This document shows positions 42,901-51,900 of a DNA stretch of 64,000 nucleotides, piece by piece. Source of the DNA: Trachythela sp. YZ-2020 (Eukaryota; Cnidaria; Anthozoa; Malacalcyonacea; Clavulariidae); NCBI GenBank assembly GCA_016169945.1, contig JADLSH010000191.1, forward strand, positions 1,453,501-1,517,500. Reading direction: 5' to 3'. A program made the position numbers and the translations under genes. The notes beneath the pieces were generated by a model, which was not told the origin of the DNA, made no database searches, and saw only the letters and a list, made by a program, of their open reading frames with translations. Numbering within the stretch: the first letter of the stretch is position 1; the number at the start of each line of letters is the position of its first letter.

Positions 42901-45900
42901 AATTTGTTAGATAAAGGCAGTTACACTAAATAGATTTTGCTACAAATTAGACGCAGTTTCTGACACAGAGTCATGTCATGTCATTGGGGTCAATATGGAT
43001 CCCTGCAATATGCAGCTGTTTGATTATAATTTCACCTCAGTCGCATGTGAGAAAACTGTTTTCCAGTCCTCCAAGGCTTTCTTCAGGTACTCCGGTTTCT
43101 CACGTAGTAACACTGGAAGAATAAGGAACGCCCTTACTGGACCTCTAGGAAGAACAGTTTAGAACAGGTAGAGCTGGACTGGTACAGTACCTGCGCTCGT
43201 CCTTTTGGTGTAAATATTCTCCAAAGCCATGAACTCATTCTTCTGGAAACTACCAGTTTTACTTGATTGCTCAGGTTTCACACTAACTTTGGCCACTCCT
43301 CCTTTGGCTTTCTTGGTTTTCCCTTTGCCTCCTTTCTTCTTGGATTTTGTTCCAGTCTGCTGGCTACTGCTGTTCGCACCGTCTTGTGATATCGTCGCAG
43401 ATAGAGTGGGTACAAGTTCTGTGGGTGTGTCGATGGCCAGGAGTTTACGACCGTAGTCTTTGATTGTGTTTGCTAGCTCTTGTTCACCCAATATTGGTAG
43501 CATCTGTAAATTAGTAGAAATTAAGGTAAAGGTTAAAAGGTATTTATGCTAGACAGATAGGCTTAGGTTTCTTTCTGTAGTAACACTGGACCAATAAGGA
43601 AGGCTCTTGCTGGACCTCTTGGAAGAACAGTTTAGAACTGATAGAGCTATCCAGAATAAATGAAGTTAGTTTAGTTTAGGTTTCTTCTTGTAGTAACACT
43701 GGGAGAAAAGTTTAGAACTGATAGAGTTATCCAGTATAAATAGAGTTAGTTTAGTTTAGGTTTCCTCTTGTAGAAACACTGGATCAATAAGGATGACTCT
43801 TGCTGAACATCCAAGGCCTCCAAGTCCTTTAATTTCACAAGCAATGTAGTCACCAACACTAACTTGGCTGGATGTCCTAGGTACCTGCTGGATAATAAGG
43901 TTCGAGGTACTGACCTTAGTTAAATAGTAAGTCATGACCGCAATAAGATGATACAAACTGTCGTAGGTCATTGAGTTCTTACGGAAGCGATTCAAGGTAG
44001 GAATTTCTTGGATAACCGCGTAGCACTGTAGCAGAACCTGGGAAAATTTATTGAAGAAAGGCGCATGTCAATGAACAATTTTAGTGCATATAAATGTAAA
44101 GGGGGATTTCTATAAGCATTACAGGGCATCCTGCTGTTGCCAAATGTTATATTACCTGTAGTACAGGTTTGGCAGGTATCTTGAGTTGTAAAAGTGGAGC
44201 AATTAAACCATAACATCTTGTGAGACTTTGTAAAACCATGCTGTTGTCATTTAACCATAAGGATACTTGAAGTACGAGTAGCATTTTCTCACATTGCCGC
44301 ATTCGCAGGATCTAGGGATGAATGAGAAGGGAATGTTTGAGATAAAGGTTAAAAGGGATAAGGAAAAAGGAAGCCACAGTAAGTTGGAAACAAACCAAAT
44401 TAAAGTTGAGCATCAATGTATGATACCTGTCCGGGTAGTAATGTTCCATAATCACACAATGAATCACAATAAAGTTTCCCATCCTGGACTGCAATATCCA
44501 CTGAGATGAAAATACTTTGTAAAAACTGACGAACTAAAGCTTGGTTGCTTTCTGTTAGCATCTTCTGGTCACATTGATGAACATCGAGTGTCAACTGGCC
44601 ATCAGGAAGTGAAAGTTGTTTCTCACAAGACTTGGCCTGGTCAGGTATGAAATACTTCCAAAGAACTTGTGATGAAGTTCGCGCTACATCAGACACACCA
44701 CAACTATACGCAGCCTAAGGATAGGAAGGAATGAACAACTATAATGTATGAATTATGACAAAAAACGAAGTAGAGTGTAGGTAGTATTTTACAATAAGCT
44801 GCAGCAGTTTATGTCTGTCAAATAAAAACACTTCGAAATCTCGAGCGCAGATCCTTCGTCAAGAGATAAGGAGCTAACTATTACCATAACTCTATCCTTT
44901 TCAAGTAATTCCGCAACAAACCATGGTAGCTTACAAGAAAACAGATAACAGTGTTTACCTGAGTAAGATATGCCCAAGCCATGATCATAGGCATAGGATG
45001 TGAAGCAGGAAAAGCCTGGCTTGTAGGACCAATACCTCCTCCAATGAGATCACCATTTTTATCATACGCCGCAACTGCAAACACATATTTCTCTCCTTCA
45101 CCGAGATCGGTCACATAAAATCTGCAGTTTGGATCTGCTGGTACCTAGAGAGAAATACGAGATTATAAGAATCTAACTGCCGGGGGGGGGATTGATGGCA
45201 TAGAGCAGAGGGCATAGAGCAGAGGGCATAGAGCAGAGGGCATAGAGCATGGGAACCTGGGTTTCAGACTCAACATTAATCATTAATGAGGTTCAATGAT
45301 CATCAATTGATTTTGACATTGGACTGATTTGAGTGTTGTTTCTTGAAATTCAGTGGTGTTCAATTTGATATAGTAAATACAAAATGCATTACAATTAATA
45401 GTCTAGACTAGAGCATACTTATTATTTTTATTTATCACTCATCAGTTAATAATTAAAATTTTAAAAAAAAATGTTCTGCAAAAGTTCACCTTCTGCAAGC
45501 AGAGTAGAGCATATAAATTTCATCTCTTTGACCAGGGTTGAATTCTGCAGTATACACTTTTGTCTGACTATGATTTCGACTCGAGAAGAGTGCTTCCAGT
45601 TTGACTCATAGTGGCCAAACACCCCAGGTGTTCTCTGAGTACTCAGATTTCTCCCATAGTAACACTGGACCAATAAGGGATTCACTTTCTGGAACTCTAG
45701 GGAGAGCAGTTTAGCGTTAAGTTTAAATTTCTTCGCATGCCTTACTATAAAGTTTTCCTTCACAAGTTTTATTCGCTCGCGTGTATGAAGGAGCCTTGTT
45801 TAAAAGCTAGTCATCCCAGACAAGGAGAAATTGATCGAAAAAACTTGTTTGCCGTACACACGAACAAATGAACTCATCAAGGAAAACTTGCTCGTCTGTA

Positions 45901-48900
45901 TGGGGCTTAACTCTCTACGATAGAGCTTATCCTTCAACAAAGAAGAAGTAGCTTACCTCTACTCCAGTTCCAACAAGATCAGAATCATTCAATCTGACTT
46001 TCACATTACTACCACTTGCAGAACAGCCAAATAAACGATACCAGTAAACCTAGAGGAAATAATATGAAGATCTTTTCTTTAGTTGTTGGATTAGGGACGC
46101 GTTGTGACGCCCTGAAGGACCTTGCTCGAAACGGCCGATTTGCTCAATCGTTTCAGGAAGACAGTATTTCAGGGTCAAAACACCTACACATGTTTCATGC
46201 TCCAAAAGGAATAAAATTAATATATCTTCTTTACATTTACCTTCTTTTGACACAGAGGTTTAAATGGTGCAGGTTTTAAAGTAATTCGGGATGAACTACG
46301 GAAAACTAAGATGGGAGGAGGTGGTACTGCCGTGGCTTCAATATTCTCTGTAGTCGGAGTCTTGCATCTTGATGCTAACACTCTCTCTTGTGTTTGAGAT
46401 TTCTTGATTATATCATAACATTCCTATGGAGGAGAAGTTATAAAACCATCTTTCAATTCTACAGTTTAAAGTTGTGTCTATTGTTTATACTAAATTAAAT
46501 ATATGAAGAACGTGCAGTCCAGTGAAGGTAGTATTCTTCAATAAACTGCCGTGGTTTGTCTCTGAACGTTTCGAGCGAAAGGTCTTCGTCAGAAGGTAGG
46601 TCACCTCTACTATAAAACTCCTGAGAGGGGCCTAATCACTTGAAACGTACGTTGAAGTATTATAAAATCCTTTTCAGGTAGTTTAGGCACAATCCACAGC
46701 AATGGTAACACAACTTCTTAACAAGATATGAGATTTTTCCCTGTGTACTCTTACCTGAAGGTTTTGCTGTGCAGTTTCACTTGGAATATCTTGAATGTGA
46801 GTTGTGTGCATGAGAAGAAGAGCTCTTATCAATGGTAGTTTACAGAATCTCTTCACCATGTCGGCTGTCCAAGAAGCGTCTTGTGATTTCGAATTCTTGA
46901 CGTGAGATTTTGACATAGTTGACGAGCTCTTGGTCTTTTCTGAACTAAATGTCATCTCTGATCCACTTCGTCCAAATTCCAACTTCGCAAGCACTCTTGT
47001 TAAATTCCACAATAGTTCCAAATGGATAATTTTAAAGTCTGTGTCGTTTTTTGAACAGTTTGCAGATTTATCGCCATTCTCGTGTGTTTCTGAAGTTTGT
47101 GGTTCGCTCCCAGATTGCTTGGACATCTTTTCCCTTGCTTCACTGACTTTATCAACACTTGACTCAAGAATATTGAACGCCATGTACAGTAAATCAAGGA
47201 ATGTATTAGGAAAAACAACTTGGTAAGGTTTACTTTCAGTTTCACCCAGAGCTTCTTCGCCGTTTCGATCAGCAAGTTCTTCAGTTTTACCTTGGTCACA
47301 ACTTATGGCTTCGTTAACTTGCGGCTAAAAAGAAGAAACAAAATTCAAATTTATTTCACACTATTTGAATTTGATATTATTTACATATTTTTTATACTTA
47401 ATTACAACAATGAAAGTTAAAGAGAAGTAAATAGATTTCAGAAAGATATATTACACGTGTACGATGGTCAAAGTAGCAATAGCTTTCGAGTTGATCATCG
47501 TTTACTTTCAGTTAGTATATTGGCTAGTATGGATTATGATCTATTTGATCTTTTAGGTAAGGAAACTAGTATGCATTAGATTTAGCTGGACAAACAGATT
47601 ATATTTTTAATCACTACCACCAATCTATTGTATTGACTCTTAAACTTGTTTGACGTTTGTATTTGCTTTAAATCAATTGGTATATTTTCCCATAGTACCG
47701 AGGCGGTATATTTTAATGTAAATTTCCCGAAATTGGTTTTGATTTCCGGTTGGAAAAAAATGAGCTACAGGTATCAAGTGGTGTTATATAGTCGACCTCG
47801 TTCCCAGGCTCTTCCCTCGTGTGGAGGAAAGACCCTGGTAGGAGCTGGTCACGTGATCTGCTAAAATCTAGCAGATTTATAATTAGAAGTTTATGTGTCA
47901 TTTTGCTGTGACGAGTTTACAAAAACTATATACCTAGCAGAGGTCAGCCTAGTCTTTCACCTCCCAAAAAACGACACAAGTGAACGCTAATTAAGAATCT
48001 GCTAGATTTTAGCAGATCACGTGACCAGCTCCTACCAGGGTCTTTCCTCCACAAGAGGGAAGAGCCTGGGAACGAGGTTGTTATATAGTATGCATTACTC
48101 TTGCGATGGCACAAAGTTTCAACTCTATTTCAGAACTAGCCTCTAAGAATTGTCGAGAATATTAAAGCGAACCCAACCTGATGCTCCATGCAACCTCAAT
48201 ACATACAAAGAAAAGAATTAACATTATTTTCTCATTCTGACAACTGCAGGTTAACCACCGTATGCTGCACGATAGTGCTTAGCGAAACCTACCTATACTT
48301 ACCATTTTGGGCAAAGCAGGAGTATTGTTCGCACGAGCTATAGACGAGGCTCTGCACTCCAAAACCAACGCAAGTTTCAACGCCACTTCAGCAGCTACGA
48401 CAGGATCAACGTCCGACAAACCACTCCAATGAAGAACGTTGTCAATGGTAAGGAGGATAAACAACCACTGAAAGAAGAGGATGGACATAGGTGAGGTTCG
48501 CCAAATGCATCTTAAGACTCTAACTAAACTACACTACACTAATTATATTTATACTGCATGGATAGCTCTATCAAGTCTAAACTGTTCTCCCTAGAGATCC
48601 AGTAAGTGTCACCTCTTATTGTTCCAGTGTTACTACAAGAGGAAACCGGAATACCTGGTGTTTGGTTTCAAACTGAAAGGCAACTGTATATTGTAGGAAT
48701 TGACGTCTGGTATCAGAGGTGAAAGGCAAGTGCACTAACCACTGTGTTACCATGCAACATTGAAATACAAGAGACAATATATAAAAATATACATGCACTA
48801 CCGCTGTATACGATCTAACGACGCTTTAATTACCATTCTCCACGCCATCGCAGTGGCTACAAACAAGTAGTATTGCAAATTACCTTGTCACAATCTTTAT

Positions 48901-51900
48901 CATTGAGAACGTGACGACAACTTTCTTGATTACAAGACACAACACGTTGAAAATATGGTTTACAACGATTCCAAAGAAACAACGTTGCATCAATGATCAT
49001 ATCCACATCAACATAAGGCAAGGATGACTGAAACACATAACAACATACTTGTACTCTAAAACTTGTACTAAACTCAACAAAACTAAACTAACATCAAGAT
49101 TTACACTGTCTGGTTACCTTCGGCAGCTCGCTTGAGAAACCGTTAAGAATGTTTGCCACAACCAAAAGTTCATCTACAGGGGATGTAGTGCTCTTATTGC
49201 CTAAAAATAAGGACAGACAGACAGACAATAACAGATTGCACCCAGCAAAAATCGCTACCCAATGACATTCATTAAAGTTTTAATTGATCTGACCAAGCAA
49301 ATGCATGATGGTCAACAGGGAGTTATCGGAATGAAAATATGTTTAATTCCTTTCATTATATATGGTACTCTTGTATTTGGTGGCGAATAAGTATTTTTGA
49401 GATGAGGTTTAATGTTATTACTCTTACAAAGTGTCATTGATATTTCTGATGTTGACCACCATCTGCTGGCCTGTAACGCTTATTGAAACCCACCAATTCG
49501 CCTGCCGTACCTTGCGAATGTTCATTTGCAGCGTTTTCATTATAAGTTACTCCCTTCTTTTGTTGTTTCCGACCAGCAGTGTTAAAGAAGGGTTCCATGG
49601 CAGCCAAAAGCTGCAGTGACATGATATAGGCAGGAGTCTGGACAACCTGTGCTCCCGTCTTGAGCAATGTCATAAATGGTTGTAGTATGACTTCGAGCAC
49701 CTCCCATTGTTCATAACTAAAAGCGAGTTTCATGAATTTTACCACAAATGGTAGGGGAACGCCATCAACGCCTACAAAACCGAAAAACGACAATGGGAAT
49801 GGGTTAAAACTTAGGCTTCTTTCAAGTCTGTCCCTTGGTGCTTGAACTACCTGAAAAAAGATTAAACATTCAGAACCAAAGCCCTTCGTCAGGAAGTACC
49901 TGATCCTGGCAATAAACCTCCTGATGAACGGCTTTCTCTTGAAACGTTGAAGTGTACATAATCTCTTTCAGGTACTTCAGACACCAACGAAGTGCGGCAG
50001 CTTATATTCCAATATTGACCGTTTTTCGCTATGTACCTTGCTCGGACAAATCAAGAAGTGACGCACTAGACAGATCAATACACGAAGGATGCACTTCAGG
50101 ATCAAAACGTGACAACCGGGCATTGTTACCACCGGAGATAAGATCCACTCCAGCCACAAAGAGTTCTGGGTAAATATCTAAAGTGGTGTCATCAATAGGT
50201 CCAGTGGGTGCCTTGCATTGCAGGGTCCGGCGGTGGGGTTCACCCAGGGTCTGTAGGATTGCAAGGAACTGTGCCGCAATGCCTTCAAACAGATCTGTTA
50301 ACAGTCTCTCGGTCTGGTTCCGTGGCCAGTTGGACTACAGAGAAATGGAAACAGTTCTCAATATGCTGCATCAGCATATAATACCATTTTTAGAACTATC
50401 ATTTCTAAACTGTTCTCCCTAGAGGTCCAGTAAGGTGCATTATAAAATAACATGTTTACTACGCGAGCTGTGATTGGTCAATACCCGTGCAGGATGAGAC
50501 AATCATGCACGGAAAATTTTAGGCGCTTCGCGGGGTTTTTAAAATGTCCGTTGTTTCTTTGTCGTTATTTTATAAAATAATTACCAAATGGTTTTCCGTG
50601 CAGGATTGTGTGATCCTAACACTTGGGATGTTGCTCGACTTTCTGAAAGCTAAAAATACTCGCCTATCGGCTCGTATTTTTTTACGCTTTCAGAAAGTCT
50701 CGCAACATCCCGCGTGTTAGGATCACGCAATCCTGCACGGAAACCCATTCGGTAATCCTTTATTCGTTGTTGGTTCAGTATCACTGTAGATGGAAATGGG
50801 AGCAAACGTGTGGTGTTAGTCTTCTCACATGCAACTGGAGGAACATTTTAATCAGACAACAGCATACTGCAGGAATGCTCATGCACAACACAAATATACC
50901 TACATGCAAAGCTTCTCTGAGAGGTGCTCGTAATTTAGGCCGCAACAGTCCTTTAGGTCTTTTACGACTTTCGAACGCAACACGTTGAAAAATAAGCACA
51001 TTAATCTTAACTTTCGCAGCCTGAAATATTGCCTTGGTTTCGGGCGTTGATACGGAGGTACTCATTTCTTCAATGTCTGCAAGTTCTGTGATTTTCTTCA
51101 TAGCTCGGCGAGCAAATGCTTCTGCATGTTGGGGTTCCTTGCAGTCGAGATAACAGAGAGATACTGCAGCATATAGTGTGCTGCGCCAAGGTATGTATTT
51201 TAATGTGAGTAATGGTACTGAACCTTCCAGACACATGCATGCCCACAGCATGTATTCTAGAACCTAAAAAGAGAATGAGATATCGGAGAATCTTTTCTCA
51301 AATGTGGTGGTCCAGTGTGAGTATTCTACAATAAGCTGTCGTGGTTTGTGTCTGAACTACCTGAAAAAGATATCTCAAACGTGATGGTCTAGCTAGGTAG
51401 CATTCTACAATACGCTGCCGTAGTTGGTGTCGGCTGTGTGCAGCGAAAGCCCTTAAGGTACGTTCACACACAGCGATTTGTCGGGCCGATTTTAGGTTTT
51501 GCTGAATGTTAATGACGAATATTTTCAGTTGATGATGTCGCCAGATCACGTTTACCACGTATTTTTCAAACATCATTAACGTGCATCTGAAATAGTTCCG
51601 ACAAATCGCTGTGTGTGAACGTACCTTTAGTCAGAAAGAACATTAGTAGAATGCTACAGGATAACACGTTTTTCCTTAAAAGCATAGTTGTTTCTTCCGT
51701 GCCACGTTACTAATCTCCTGATGAAGCGCATTCGCTCGAAACTTCGTGGAGTTTAAATTCATCTTTTTCAGGTAGTTCAGACCAAAACCAATACAGCTTA
51801 TCATATTATAAATAATGTTAGTCAAACTTTACCATATTGCTTCGTCCAGTGACCATCAGTTGTCGAGAGATCGTGTAAATGTGAATGGTACCTGAGTCAA

